Below are positions 37,127-45,995 of a stretch of DNA of 46,618 nucleotides, piece after piece. Location of the stretch: positions 633,193-679,810 of the forward strand of contig PTET01000001.1 in the NCBI GenBank assembly GCA_004359435.1, written 5' to 3'. The position numbers were made by a program, and so were the translations under genes. The notes under the pieces are model-generated. The model did no database searches, was not told where the DNA came from, and saw only the letters and a program-made list of their open reading frames with translations. How positions within the stretch are numbered: the stretch's first letter is position 1; every line of letters starts with the position of its first letter. Source of the stretch: Flavobacteriaceae bacterium. Lineage in GTDB: Bacteria > Bacteroidota > Bacteroidia > Flavobacteriales > Weeksellaceae.

Positions 37127-37696
37127 ATGAAAATAGCCGTATTTGTTTCAGGCTCGGGTACAAACTTGCAAAACATTTTGGATTTGATACAAAACAAAAC
37201 CCTTGATGGGATTTCTGTGTCGTGTATTGTGGCAGATAGGGTTTGTTTGGGAATGGAAAGAGGATTGGAGTTTGATATCCCAACTTTTTTAATTGAAAGA
37301 GACAAAGATCTTTGTTTGAACATAGACCAAATTTTAGATCCAAACATAGATTACATTGTTTTGGCTGGTTTTTTATCCATTCTAACGGAGGACTTTTGCC
37401 GAAAATGGGAAGGGAAAATCATCAACATTCATCCCTCGCTTCTTCCCAAATACGGAGGAAAAGGCATGTGGGGACACCATGTACATCAGGCGGTTTTGGA
37501 CAACCAAGAAACCATTTCTGGTGCAACGGTTCATTTTGTTACTTCTCAAATTGACCAAGGTGAAGTGATAGTTCAAAAATCATTTGCCATAGAAAGCGGG
37601 TATACAATCAAAGATCTACAAGCCAAAGTTCAAAAGGTAGAATTCGAAATCTATCCACAGGCACTTAAAATTCTTCTAGACAAAAGGGCGAAATAA
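37127..37696 (+). CDS. purN: GAR formyltransferase
   Basis: PurN transfers a formyl group from 10-formyl-tetrahydrofolate to GAR (step 3). The 189-residue protein begins KIAVFVSGSGTNLQNIL, the substrate loop. It carries INIHPSLLPKYGGKGMWG, with the catalytic Asn and His, and ISGATVHFVTSQIDQGEVIVQ, with the catalytic Asp in the segment ending QIDQG. Length is normal. It follows fabH after 3 bases and precedes purH by 34 bases. Confidence 0.95.
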   Translation: MKIAVFVSGSGTNLQNILDLIQNKTLDGISVSCIVADRVCLGMERGLEFDIPTFLIERDKDLCLNIDQILDPNIDYIVLAGFLSILTEDFCRKWEGKIINIHPSLLPKYGGKGMWGHHVHQAVLDNQETISGATVHFVTSQIDQGEVIVQKSFAIESGYTIKDLQAKVQKVEFEIYPQALKILLDKRAK

Positions 37697-37730
37697 CCCA
37701 AAAATATATTTACGAAAAATTCATTGATTC

Positions 37731-39263
37731 ATGCAAAAACAAGCCTTACTGAGTGTATCTGACAAAAGTAATTTGATAGAATTCGCTCAGTTTTTAGAGA
37801 AACAAAACTACAAAATCCTTTCCACAGGAGGTACTCTTCAATATTTGTTAGAAAGTGGAGTTAAAGCCACTTCAGTTGGAGAAATCACCAACTTTCCAGA
37901 AATTTTGGACGGGAGGGTAAAAACCTTGCATCCAGCAGTTCATGGGGGAATTTTGGCAAGAAGAAATTCCAAAGAACACATGGAAACGTTGGAGAAATTT
38001 AACCTCAGTACCATAGATGTGGTGGTGGTGAACCTGTATCCATTTTTTGAAAATGCAGACAAAGAGCTCAAAATGGAAGAACTCGTTGAGTTTATAGACA
38101 TCGGTGGCCCTACCATGCTTCGTGCTGCAGCAAAATCCTTTTTTGATGTAACGGTGATAACAGAGGCTTCAGATTATGCCTTGGTGCAAGAGCAATTGGA
38201 ACAAAATGGAGAAACCACCCTTGAACTTCGAAGAGAATTGGCTGGAAAGGTGTTTAACCTTACTTCTGCTTATGATGGAGCCATTTCCAGAGCGCTGCTC
38301 AGCGAAAAATATCCAAGTTATTTCAATGCTTCTTTCAAAAAGGTAATGGATCTAAGATATGGTGAAAACCCACATCAATCCTCTGCTTTTTATGTGGACA
38401 CCACCCAAAAAGGGGCGATGAAAGATTTTGTTCAACTCGGAGGAAAAGAGCTTTCTTTTAACAACATCCGCGATATGGACATCGCTTGGAAAGTGGCAAA
38501 TGAGTTTACCGAGCCAGCAGTTTGTGCGGTAAAACACAGTACTCCTTGTGGTGTAGCGGTCGATTCTGACATCGTGGTAGCTTACCAAAAAGCCCATGAT
38601 TGCGATCCTATGTCCATTTTTGGAGGAATTGTGGCGGTGAACCAAAAAGTCACCAAACCCCTTGCCGAAAAGTTGGTAGAGATATTCCTAGAAATTGTGG
38701 TTGCCACAGATTTTGAAAAAGATGCCCTTGAGGTACTTTCTACCAAGAAAAATCTCCGAATCATTCAAATTACCCAGCCCATTTCTAACAAAACACAAAT
38801 TGTAACGGTAGATGGAGGAATTTTGGTTCAGGATACAGACAATGGTTTTTCCACCGATTTGAAAACCGTAACCGAAAAAGCCCCAACAGATTCTCAAATG
38901 AAGGATTTGATTTTTGCACAAAAAGTCATCAAACATGTAAAGAGCAACGCCATTGTGGTTGCGTCTGGACAAATTGCCCTTGGAGTGGGAACTGGACAAA
39001 CCAACCGAATTTGGGCAGCCCAGCATGCTGTAGAAAGAGCCAAAGAGAAAATGGAGGAAAATTTTCCGGGACAAAATTTGGAATTGGTTTTGGCTTCAGA
39101 AGCTTTTTTCCCCTTTCGCGATGTGGTTGATTTTGCCGCAGAAAAAGGCATTTCTGCCATTATTCAGCCGGGAGGATCCATCAAAGATGCAGATTCTATA
39201 GCAGCAGCCAATGAACATGGCATCGCCATGGTTACCACCGGAATGAGGCATTTCTTGCATTGA
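37731..39263 (+). CDS. purH: AICAR transformylase / IMP cyclohydrolase
   Basis: PurH performs the last two steps to IMP. The 510-residue bifunctional protein has an N-terminal cyclohydrolase domain ([61 protein letters not shown]). Its C-terminal transformylase domain has [24 protein letters not shown] with the catalytic Lys-His pair, [21 protein letters not shown] and [11 protein letters not shown]. Intact and of normal length. It ends this run of the operon at a terminator. Confidence 0.96.
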   Translation: MQKQALLSVSDKSNLIEFAQFLEKQNYKILSTGGTLQYLLESGVKATSVGEITNFPEILDGRVKTLHPAVHGGILARRNSKEHMETLEKFNLSTIDVVVVNLYPFFENADKELKMEELVEFIDIGGPTMLRAAAKSFFDVTVITEASDYALVQEQLEQNGETTLELRRELAGKVFNLTSAYDGAISRALLSEKYPSYFNASFKKVMDLRYGENPHQSSAFYVDTTQKGAMKDFVQLGGKELSFNNIRDMDIAWKVANEFTEPAVCAVKHSTPCGVAVDSDIVVAYQKAHDCDPMSIFGGIVAVNQKVTKPLAEKLVEIFLEIVVATDFEKDALEVLSTKKNLRIIQITQPISNKTQIVTVDGGILVQDTDNGFSTDLKTVTEKAPTDSQMKDLIFAQKVIKHVKSNAIVVASGQIALGVGTGQTNRIWAAQHAVERAKEKMEENFPGQNLELVLASEAFFPFRDVVDFAAEKGISAIIQPGGSIKDADSIAAANEHGIAMVTTGMRHFLH

Positions 39264-39284
39264 TATTTTCAATATAATTTTTGA

Positions 39285-39311
39285 AAGCCTAGCGGAAGCT
39301 GGGCTTTTTTG
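39285..39311 (+). terminator. Intrinsic terminator after purH
   Basis: AAGCCTAGC and GCTGGGCTT pair (one G-T pair) around a GGAA tetraloop, followed by six T. Confidence 0.85.
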
Positions 39312-39350
39312 TTTGATGCAGAAAGAATTCTTCATAATTTTTTCAACCAT

Positions 39351-39378
39351 AAAAAAAGCCCAGACAAAACTGGGCTTT
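39351..39378 (-). terminator. Intrinsic terminator after the Bax-inhibitor-1 gene
   Basis: On the minus strand AAAGCCCAG pairs with CTGGGCTTT around a TTTTGT loop and is followed by a T run. It lies 23 bases after the stop of the minus-strand gene. Confidence 0.8.
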
Positions 39379-39400
39379 GTATTAAAGAATAAAAAATGTA

Positions 39401-40090
39401 TTAATCTCTGCTTCTCATTAAGATTCTAAGTACATACCAAAATAGAAGCATCACAGAAGAAAAAAGTTGGAGAGATGCCCCAACATATTGCTCGGTTCCA
39501 AATTCATCTTTGATTTTACTGGTTTGATACAAAATACTGGCTGAGGCTAAAACCACCATTCCAACAGAAAACCAAAGGCCTAAATCGTATCCAAAAATGG
39601 CTCCCACTACAATCGCACCAAGGGAAACAAATCCGCCAATCACCAAAAAAGTTCTCAAAAATGAAAAGTTTGTTTGGGTTGTAAAAACCACTGCGGTTAA
39701 CCCTCCGAACATAAAAAGTGTAATGGTAGCTGCTTGTTTGAGCACTTCACCTCCAGAATACATCAGTGCCATGTGAATTAAAGGAAGAAAAATAATCGCC
39801 TCTAAAAGCACATAAAATCCAAGGCCCATGTATTGTTTTTCTCTTGAAGCGGCAAAGACCAGTTTTTCCGATAAGGTAGATCCGAGCCAAAAAAGGCCTA
39901 AGATACCAAGCCATAGATATCTGTGGCTTACCATTTGGTAGATAACAGATTCTGGAATTAAGGTAAGAAGCAAGTATTCCACCACCACAAATGCCAGAAC
40001 AGCCATGGCTACATGCGAGTAGGTTTTTTTGTAAAATTCAGCTCTTTGTACCTCTGAGGCACTTGAAACCAAAATGTTTGAACTTTCCAT
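39401..40090 (-). CDS. Bax inhibitor-1/YccA family membrane protein
   Basis: This 229-residue integral membrane protein has about seven hydrophobic segments spread over residues 25-225 and the family pattern of BI-1/TMBIM proteins: FYKKTYSHVAMAVLAFVV near the start, GLGFYVLLEAIIFLPL, and a C-terminal segment with a short charged end. Bacterial members are proposed calcium- or proton-leak channels and, in E. coli, partners of the FtsH protease; its role here is unknown. It is transcribed against the purine genes on both sides and has its own promoter and terminator. Confidence 0.85.
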   Translation of the reverse strand: MESSNILVSSASEVQRAEFYKKTYSHVAMAVLAFVVVEYLLLTLIPESVIYQMVSHRYLWLGILGLFWLGSTLSEKLVFAASREKQYMGLGFYVLLEAIIFLPLIHMALMYSGGEVLKQAATITLFMFGGLTAVVFTTQTNFSFLRTFLVIGGFVSLGAIVVGAIFGYDLGLWFSVGMVVLASASILYQTSKIKDEFGTEQYVGASLQLFSSVMLLFWYVLRILMRSRD

Positions 40091-40115
40091 ATGTTTATTT
40101 TTTATATCGTTTTAA

Positions 40116-40144
40116 CTAAAGTAGTTTTTTTTTGAATATTACAA
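40116..40144 (-). promoter_or_regulatory. Probable promoter of the Bax-inhibitor-1 gene
   Basis: On the minus strand TTG (40142-40144) and TACTTTAG (40116-40123) are 18 bases apart, 26 bases upstream of the start codon. The -7 element differs from TAnnTTTG at one base. Confidence 0.5.
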
Positions 40145-40359
40145 GTAATTTTCATCCAAAGTTTTAGCTCTTTATAAATGATTAAATTTTTTGTTTGGAG
40201 TAAGAAATATCTAATTCATCCCAAAATTTCTCTTTTAACTCTTTTGAGCGCTAAATACTTAAAGAAAACTTTATAAAAAGTTAAAAGAAATACCATGTAA
40301 AGTGAGCAAATTTTTGTAACTTGGTGATTAGAGAATGAAAAAAATATAAATCAGCTTCG
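40145..40359. other. AT-rich intergenic region with no recognised gene
   Basis: About 215 bases between the divergent Bax-inhibitor-1 gene and the first hydrolase gene. I see no open frame with coding character, no convincing terminator and no complete promoter pair, although the plus-strand hydrolase gene must have a start signal here. Confidence 0.5.
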
Positions 40360-41332
40360 ATGAAAACTAGTTTCATTCATTTGTTAAAGTGCTAACCTCG
40401 TATTATTATTTGTCCTACTTGTAGGATATAGTTTTCAACCCGGAAAAAGAGTAGAAACTTTAATTCCCAAATACACCAACCAAGACTCGAAGTTTGTTTT
40501 GGTAGATGGCATCAATGTGCATTATCGAAAAACAGGATCTGGAGAAAAGACCATCCTTTTGCTACATGGTGTTGCCAGTTCTTTGCACACTTTTGAAGAT
40601 TGGCAAAAAGGTCTTTCTAAAAATTATACGGTAATCAGCATAGATTTACCTGGCTTTGGGCTCACAGGTCCTTTTACAGATAATAAGTATAATCCTGTGA
40701 AATACAACAAGTTTTTAGATGGTCTGCTTTCAAAATTAGGAGTTGAGAAAGTGATTTTGGCAGGAAATTCATTTGGTGGATTTTTGGCTTGGAATTATGC
40801 GGTTCACGCACCAGAGAGAGTGAGCCATTTGATATTGTATGACGCTGCAGGAATCAAGAGGGAAATTCCGAATTTGGTCGAAAACATAGCCATTGGTACA
40901 GTAGCTGGTGGTTCTAGAATCATGATTCCAAGACCCATTGTGGGCATGGCAGTAAAGCTTGTATATCAGGATACTTCCAAAGTGAGTTCAGATCTTATCA
41001 CCAGATATTGGGCTCTTTTGAATCTACCACCTAACAAAGACATGAACAATGGTCCCAAAAGAAAATCCAACAAAGAAGGATTTTCAAATGTGATGAAAAT
41101 GAACCATTCCTTTAACAACATGGATTTTACCCAAAACATCGCTTCCATTTCTGTTCCTACCCTCATTCTATGGGGAGAAAATGATAAAGCCCTTCCGGTG
41201 AAAAACGCTTATGAATTTCAAAAGCTCATCAAAAACTCGAAGCTTCATGTTTTTCAGGGCGTGGGGCATGTTCCTATGGAAGAAATTCCTGAGGAATCAT
41301 CCCGTGTGTTGGAAGAATTCATAATGAATTAA
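40360..41332 (+). CDS. Alpha/beta hydrolase, exported or membrane anchored (5' end frameshifted)
   Basis: The frame with clear homology is open from 40388 and runs to 41332, and its only internal start is TTG 40499. Upstream in that frame lies a hydrophobic signal or anchor (VLLLFVLLVGYSF, from 40400) that needs a start. The ATG at 40360 begins a plausible N-terminus, but its frame ends at 40395, so one shift is required near 40390. The hydrolase core has the oxyanion region LLLHGVASSLHTF, the nucleophile elbow GNSFGG, the acid in LWGENDKALP and the histidine in GVGHVPMEE. Substrate is unknown. A 97-base segment is repeated exactly in the next gene. Confidence 0.75.
40701..40797 (+). repeat. 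97-base perfect direct repeat, copy 1
   Basis: Identical, base for base, to 41375-41471. It encodes the YNKFLDGLL to GNSFGGFLAWNYA segment with the nucleophile serine of the first hydrolase. The flanking sequences of the two copies differ. Confidence 0.95.
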
Positions 41333-41352
41333 AGATTAACTATAAAAATTAG

Positions 41353-41967
41353 ATGGTATTGGATAGAGTTCTACAATACAACAAGTTTTTAGATGGTCTG
41401 CTTTCAAAATTAGGAGTTGAGAAAGTGATTTTGGCAGGAAATTCATTTGGTGGATTTTTGGCTTGGAATTACGCCATAGATCGGCCAGAGAAGGTTGAAA
41501 AGCTCATTTTGATTGATGCCGCAGGAATTAAATCAGACTCTCATCCTCTTAGTTTTACCCTTAGTATGCATCCTCTCACCAAAAAGCTCTCGCACATTTT
41601 TACCCCCAAATTTATGGTGACAAGATCTCTTGAGAGAATGTACAGCGATAAATCCAAAATCAAAGAGGGAAAAGACGATTTGTACTTTGATCTTCTGCTA
41701 AGAAACGGCAACAGAAGAGCCTTTAGCAAGGTTTTAGATTACAATTTGAATCATCCCAACCGTTTTTCGATTATTGGAAAGATTTCTGCTCCAACCCTTA
41801 TTTTATGGGGAAAAAAAGATGTAATTTTTCCTTATCAAAATGCCTATGAATTTCAGAAGAAAATTTTAGGATCAACTGTGAAAGTCTTTGAAAATGCAGG
41901 ACATATTCCCATGGAAGAAATTCCTTCTGAATCTTTGGTTGAGGTAGAAAAATTCTTAATCCAATAA
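41353..41967 (+). CDS. Second alpha/beta hydrolase, N-terminal part missing
   Basis: The 204-residue frame starts MVLDRVLQ and at once enters the nucleophile region YNKFLDGLLSKLG to GNSFGG. It then runs through a cap domain unlike that of the first copy (SHPLSFTLSMHPLTKKL) to the acid in LWGKKDVIFP and the histidine in NAGHIPMEE. The first 95 or so residues of the fold, with the oxyanion loop and any signal peptide, are absent. The break coincides with the start of the 97-base repeat. Beyond the repeat the two proteins share perhaps 45 percent identity, so they are old paralogues. As read, the protein could not fold normally. Confidence 0.72.
   Translation: MVLDRVLQYNKFLDGLLSKLGVEKVILAGNSFGGFLAWNYAIDRPEKVEKLILIDAAGIKSDSHPLSFTLSMHPLTKKLSHIFTPKFMVTRSLERMYSDKSKIKEGKDDLYFDLLLRNGNRRAFSKVLDYNLNHPNRFSIIGKISAPTLILWGKKDVIFPYQNAYEFQKKILGSTVKVFENAGHIPMEEIPSESLVEVEKFLIQ
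41375..41471 (+). repeat. 97-base perfect direct repeat, copy 2
   Basis: Second copy, 674 bases downstream of the first. It begins at the point where the second hydrolase loses its N-terminal part. Confidence 0.95.
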
Positions 41968-42087
41968 GCAAAAAATGTTCTAACGATGGTTTGTTTTAAA
42001 CAAAAGGGAGAAACCTTTTAAGAATCTTGTTCAAATCTTGCCCGGTGGCCATTTAGTTTCTTATTTTTACACAAAATTTTGTGTCAG

Positions 42088-43323
42088 ATGAAAATACTCA
42101 TAATTGGTTCGGGAGGTAGAGAACATGCCATTGGTTGGAAGATTAATCAAAATCCAAAAGTAGAGAAACTCTATTTTTCACCAGGGAACGCAGGAACTCT
42201 TGCTTTGGGTGAAAATTTGCCTTCTATGTCCATCGAGCAGTTGGCAGAATTTGCCAAAGAAAAAGCCATTGATCTAACGGTTGTGGGGCCAGAAGCAGAG
42301 CTTTCTATGGGGATTGTAGATCTGTTCCAAGCAAATGGATTGAAGATTTTTGGGCCCAATAAAAAGGCAGCCATGTTGGAGGCTTCCAAGGCTTTTTCTA
42401 AAGATTTCATGACCCAATATGGCATCAAAACAGCCCAGTACCAAAATTTCACTAACCTTGATCTGGCCTTAGAATATTTAGAAACCCAATCTTTTCCATT
42501 GGTGGTAAAAGCTAGTGGTCTGGCAGCTGGAAAAGGCGTGGTAATCTGTCAAAACAAAACCGAGGCCATAGAGGCTGTTCGAACCATGCTTTCTGGAGAT
42601 GCCTTCGGAAAAGCGGGCGAAGAAATTGTGATAGAAGAATTTTTAGAAGGCTTCGAAGCCTCAATTTTGTCAATTTTTAACGGCAAAGAAATAACACCTT
42701 TTGTTTCCGCCAAAGATCATAAGAAGATAGAAAATGGAGAAAAAGGGCTCAATACAGGAGGAATGGGTGTAATTGCTCCCAATCCGCTGTTTACAAAAGA
42801 ACATCAACTCATGTTCGAAAAAGAAATTAATCAGCCTACCCTCAAAGGACTTTTGGCTGAAGGACTCATCTTTTCAGGCGTTATTTTTTATGGACTGATG
42901 ATTACCTCAAAAGGGGTTTATCTTTTAGAATACAACATGAGAATGGGAGATCCAGAAACCCAAACTTTACTTCCCCTTATGGAATCTGACTTTTTGGAGT
43001 TGATTCTTGATGCCATCGATCAAAAACCTCTAGAAATCAAGTGGAAAGACCAAAGCGCTTGTTGTGTGGTGATGGTCTCAGGGGGATATCCCAAAGATTT
43101 CGAAAAGGGATTTGAAATTAGCGGTTTAGAAAATTTAGAAATCCCTTATTTTGTTGCGGGTGCCCAAATGGAGCAAAACAAAATGATAAACACAGGGGGA
43201 AGGGTACTCAATTTGGTTTCTTGTCAGCCTACATTACAGGCAGCAAGAGAAAAAGTGTACCAAGAAATAAGTAAAGTGAAATACAACAAAGCCTACTTTA
43301 GAACCGATATCGGTGAAATTTAG
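42088..43323 (+). CDS. purD: GAR synthetase (phosphoribosylamine-glycine ligase)
   Basis: PurD joins glycine to phosphoribosylamine with ATP (step 2). The start is the ATG at 42088 (MKILIIGSGGREHAIGWKI), since a TTG at 42079 adds only three residues. ATP-grasp features: VVGPEAELSMG, IFGPNKKAAMLEASKAFSKDFM, PLVVKASGLAAGKGVVIC, EEFLEGFEASILS, KDHKKIENGEKGLNTGGMG, and YLLEYNMRMGDPETQ, which binds the metal. The protein has 411 residues, with an intact frame. It is placed after the hydrolases and 36 bases before guaA. Confidence 0.95.
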   Translation: MKILIIGSGGREHAIGWKINQNPKVEKLYFSPGNAGTLALGENLPSMSIEQLAEFAKEKAIDLTVVGPEAELSMGIVDLFQANGLKIFGPNKKAAMLEASKAFSKDFMTQYGIKTAQYQNFTNLDLALEYLETQSFPLVVKASGLAAGKGVVICQNKTEAIEAVRTMLSGDAFGKAGEEIVIEEFLEGFEASILSIFNGKEITPFVSAKDHKKIENGEKGLNTGGMGVIAPNPLFTKEHQLMFEKEINQPTLKGLLAEGLIFSGVIFYGLMITSKGVYLLEYNMRMGDPETQTLLPLMESDFLELILDAIDQKPLEIKWKDQSACCVVMVSGGYPKDFEKGFEISGLENLEIPYFVAGAQMEQNKMINTGGRVLNLVSCQPTLQAAREKVYQEISKVKYNKAYFRTDIGEI

Positions 43324-43359
43324 TCTAACGCATAAACATACAAACAACAGCAATATCCA

Positions 43360-44898
43360 ATGATTCAACAAAACGGAATAATCATCCTTGATTTTGGTTC
43401 TCAGTACAACCAGCTCATCGCTAGAAGAGTTAGAGAAATGGGCGTTTATGCAGAAATTTTGCCTTTTCGTACGTCCATAGAAGAAATCAAACAGAAAAAT
43501 CCATCTGGAATTATCCTCTCTGGAGGTCCTTCTTCTGTCTATGCAGAAAATGCGTATCATGTAGATCCAAAAGTCTTTGAACTTGGAATCCCTATTTTGG
43601 GAATTTGTTATGGGATGCAGCTTACCGCTCATCTTTTGGGTGGAAAAGTCCAAAGAGGAGAGAAAGGACAATACGGTAAAACATCATTTTCCCACCAAAA
43701 CAACTCTGATTTGTTTAAAGAAGTTCCAACCAGCTCGACGGTTTGGATGTCTCGGTTCGATCAAGTTATAACACCTCCTTCGGGTTTTGAGATTATTGGT
43801 ATGGCCGATGGAGTGATTTCTGCCATAGCAGATAGACAGAAAAAAATCTTTGCCGTGCAATTTCATCCCGAGGTTACCCACAGCGAGTTCGGGGATAGAA
43901 TTTTGCTCAATTTTGTAGAAAACCTTTGTTTAAGTCCCAAAAATTGGAAGTTAGACGATTATATCTCTACCACGGTTTCGGACATCAAAGAGAAGGTTGG
44001 TGACAAAAAAGTGATTCTAGGCTTATCGGGTGGGGTAGATTCTTCTGTGGCTGCCATTTTAATCCATAAAGCCATTGGTGATCAGCTTACCTGTATTTTT
44101 GTGGATACTGGACTTTTAAGACTCAATGAAGGCGATAAAGTGATGCAGGCTTATGGCGAGAATTTTAAGGTGAACATCAAACGGGTAGATGCTTCTGGGC
44201 AGTTTATGGATGCCCTAAAAGGGATAAGTGACCCTGAAGAAAAACGAAAAATCATCGGTAGAGAATTTGTACAGGTTTTTGATGCCCAAGCAAAGCAAAT
44301 GACCGACGCCAGCTTTTTGGCACAAGGAACCATCTATCCAGATGTCATAGAATCGGTATCTGTTCATGGTCCATCGGCCACCATCAAATCTCACCACAAC
44401 GTGGGTGGGCTTCCCAAAGAGATGAATCTTCAACTTTTAGAGCCCCTTCGAGAACTCTTCAAAGATGAGGTAAGAAAAGTAGGAGTGTCTTTGGGTATTG
44501 CCCCAGAGCTGGTATACAGACACCCTTTTCCAGGCCCTGGATTAGGTATTCGAATTCTAGGTGAGGTTAGCCAAGAGAAAGTAGAAATTTTACAAAAGGC
44601 AGACGATATTTTTATTCAGGAACTTTATAAGAACGATTTGTACGACAAAGTTTCGCAGGCCTTTGTGGTGCTTTTACCCGTGAAATCAGTTGGGGTAATG
44701 GGAGATGAAAGAACCTATGAATACACCGCAGTGGTTAGGTCTGCCAATACAATCGACTTTATGACAGCGACTTGGTCTAAACTTCCTTACGAGTTTTTAG
44801 AAACTGTTTCTTCTAGAATTATCAACGAGGTAAAAGGGATCAATCGGGTAACCTACGATATTTCTTCCAAGCCACCTGCAACCATAGAATGGGAGTAA
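43360..44898 (+). CDS. guaA: GMP synthase (glutamine-hydrolysing)
   Basis: GuaA converts XMP to GMP using ATP and glutamine. The 512-residue protein has an N-terminal glutamine amidotransferase domain with the nucleophile Cys83 in ILGICYGMQ and the His-Glu pair in FAVQFHPEVTHSEFG. It also has an ATP pyrophosphatase domain with the P-loop LGLSGGVDSSVAA, and the C-terminal dimer domain with RHPFPGPGLGIRILGE and NRVTYDISSKPPATIEWE at the end. Intact. It closes the purine cluster and supplies the GMP branch, while purA and purB supply AMP. Confidence 0.96.
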   Translation: MIQQNGIIILDFGSQYNQLIARRVREMGVYAEILPFRTSIEEIKQKNPSGIILSGGPSSVYAENAYHVDPKVFELGIPILGICYGMQLTAHLLGGKVQRGEKGQYGKTSFSHQNNSDLFKEVPTSSTVWMSRFDQVITPPSGFEIIGMADGVISAIADRQKKIFAVQFHPEVTHSEFGDRILLNFVENLCLSPKNWKLDDYISTTVSDIKEKVGDKKVILGLSGGVDSSVAAILIHKAIGDQLTCIFVDTGLLRLNEGDKVMQAYGENFKVNIKRVDASGQFMDALKGISDPEEKRKIIGREFVQVFDAQAKQMTDASFLAQGTIYPDVIESVSVHGPSATIKSHHNVGGLPKEMNLQLLEPLRELFKDEVRKVGVSLGIAPELVYRHPFPGPGLGIRILGEVSQEKVEILQKADDIFIQELYKNDLYDKVSQAFVVLLPVKSVGVMGDERTYEYTAVVRSANTIDFMTATWSKLPYEFLETVSSRIINEVKGINRVTYDISSKPPATIEWE

Positions 44899-44918
44899 AA
44901 AAAAGTAAATTTATTGCT

Positions 44919-44947
44919 TTGCAAATCTAAAATCTTTTTTATATTTG
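44919..44947 (+). promoter_or_regulatory. Promoter of the tRNA-Gln gene
   Basis: TTG at 44919-44921 and TATATTTG at 44940-44947 with 18 bases between. Transcription would start some ten bases before the tRNA. Confidence 0.6.
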
Positions 44948-44965
44948 CAATCTCAAATACGGTAG

Positions 44966-45036
44966 AGACCCATAGTGTAACGGTAGCACACCGGCTTTTG
45001 GTGCCGTTTGTCGGGGTTCGAATCCCTGTGGGTCTA
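44966..45036 (+). tRNA. tRNA-Gln (anticodon TTG)
   Basis: The acceptor stem AGACCCA/TGGGTCT, the D-arm with GTGTAACGGTAGCAC, the anticodon loop TTTTGGT (anticodon TTG, reading CAA) and the T arm with GGTTCGAATCC are all present. The length is 71 bases with discriminator A. The terminal CCA is not encoded. A Rhs toxin region begins about 120 bases downstream. Confidence 0.95.
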
Positions 45037-45043
45037 CTCTTAA

Positions 45044-45078
45044 AACGCCTAAGTATATAATACTCAGGCGTTTTTTTG
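45044..45078 (+). terminator. Intrinsic terminator after tRNA-Gln
   Basis: AACGCCTAAGTAT pairs with ATACTCAGGCGTT (one A-C mismatch) around a short ATA loop, followed by seven T. Confidence 0.85.
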
Positions 45079-45154
45079 TTTTCTTATTACTCTAAATGTG
45101 GTATAAAATTGTACTGAAATTTACCAAACCAAATCTTTTTGCGTAGTAGAATGA

Positions 45155-45550
45155 AGAGATTCAATTTGCTGTCTATCTACCGCAGGACTTACCCTCTATG
45201 TGAACCCGATGTTTGTAGTGAATCTAGGTAACAACCTTCATAGCTTCACCAAACACATCTACATCGGCTCGCAAAGGGTAACCAGATAGGAGGCCTCAAC
45301 CCTGTGGAATACCAGAAAAAAAACCTCTATATTTGAAGAGGTACTTACCAAAAACGCCAAGAAGATGGGAAGTGAAGTTCCAATCAAAATGACCATGCCA
45401 ATTTCCACCATCGGGAAAGTAGATGAGATGCTTGAATATCCAAAAGGAATAGATGCAATAAATTCTGCCGAAATAGGTGACTTTCCAAGTGAAGAACTGC
45501 TTGATGATAGAGATAATTTACCAACTAAATCTTTCAATAACAATGACTAA
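45155..45550 (+). pseudogene. Rhs/YD-repeat protein fragment (pre-core region and a displaced C-terminus)
   Basis: One frame from 45155 to 45550, broken by a single TAG at 45287-45289, reads LTLYVNPMFVVNLGNNLHSF, then TKHIYIGSQRVTR. This is the stretch that precedes the core of flavobacterial Rhs proteins (YVNP and HYYIGSQR motifs). After the stop the same frame gives EEVLTKNAKKMGSEVPIKMTM, which fits the following variable part. Its last 21 residues (PSEELLDDRDNL and on to the stop at 45548-45550) are acidic and may be the end of a toxin domain. The 186-base open part from ATG 45365 would be only 61 residues. No start of a complete Rhs gene is present. The fragment overlaps the next gene by 8 bases, as toxin and immunity genes often do. 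Confidence 0.6.
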
Positions 45551-45995
45551 TTCATTTTATAGAAATATATTACTTTTTGTAGTAATATATTTAATTTCCA
45601 AAGAAATCAATTCCAATGCGATTGAGTACTTTATTGAGAAATCAAATATTGTAATTTCTTCATTTGAAAAATCTGAGATTTTATTTTCATTTTTGTTTTT
45701 AATAATAATTCATTTGAGTGTAACCATAAACTCAATTATCATAATTCATAGAGAAGGTAATTTTTTTTCAAAATCAATTCATTTTATTTTAAATTTTTTA
45801 ATTATACCTAGTTGTCTTTTTATGTACTTCAAATATTTAGAATTTAGAGGTTTCTTTTTGCAAGGTGTTGATAACCATTTGTCTAGCCGTTTAAATGTTA
45901 AAAAAATTTATGTAGAATTACTTTTAGTGTATTTTTTGTTAACCTTTTTGGTCTCAAAGGCAATTTCACACTTTGGTAACTATAAAAGAAAATAA
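45543..45995 (+). CDS. Small four-segment membrane protein, candidate immunity protein
   Basis: The ATG at 45543 gives 150 residues; the frame is open further upstream, but that part overlaps Rhs sequence. I do not recognise a family. Four hydrophobic segments are visible: ILLFVVIYLISKE, ILFSFLFLIIIHLSV with SIIIIH, FILNFLIIPSCLFMYF and VELLLVYFLLTFLV. The local base composition is much more AT-rich than the neighbouring genes, as in horizontally moved modules. It begins within the last codons of a Rhs C-terminus and is followed at its stop codon by a second Rhs piece. Immunity genes to membrane-acting Rhs toxins occupy this place, which is the only ground for the proposed role. Confidence 0.55.
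   Translation: MTNSFYRNILLFVVIYLISKEINSNAIEYFIEKSNIVISSFEKSEILFSFLFLIIIHLSVTINSIIIIHREGNFFSKSIHFILNFLIIPSCLFMYFKYLEFRGFFLQGVDNHLSSRLNVKKIYVELLLVYFLLTFLVSKAISHFGNYKRK

Noticed and set aside
40701-41471. The 97-base repeat as a mobile element or attachment site
   Set aside because: It encodes the catalytic core of both hydrolases in frame, has no terminal inverted repeats, and is explained by paralogy plus conversion or misassembly.
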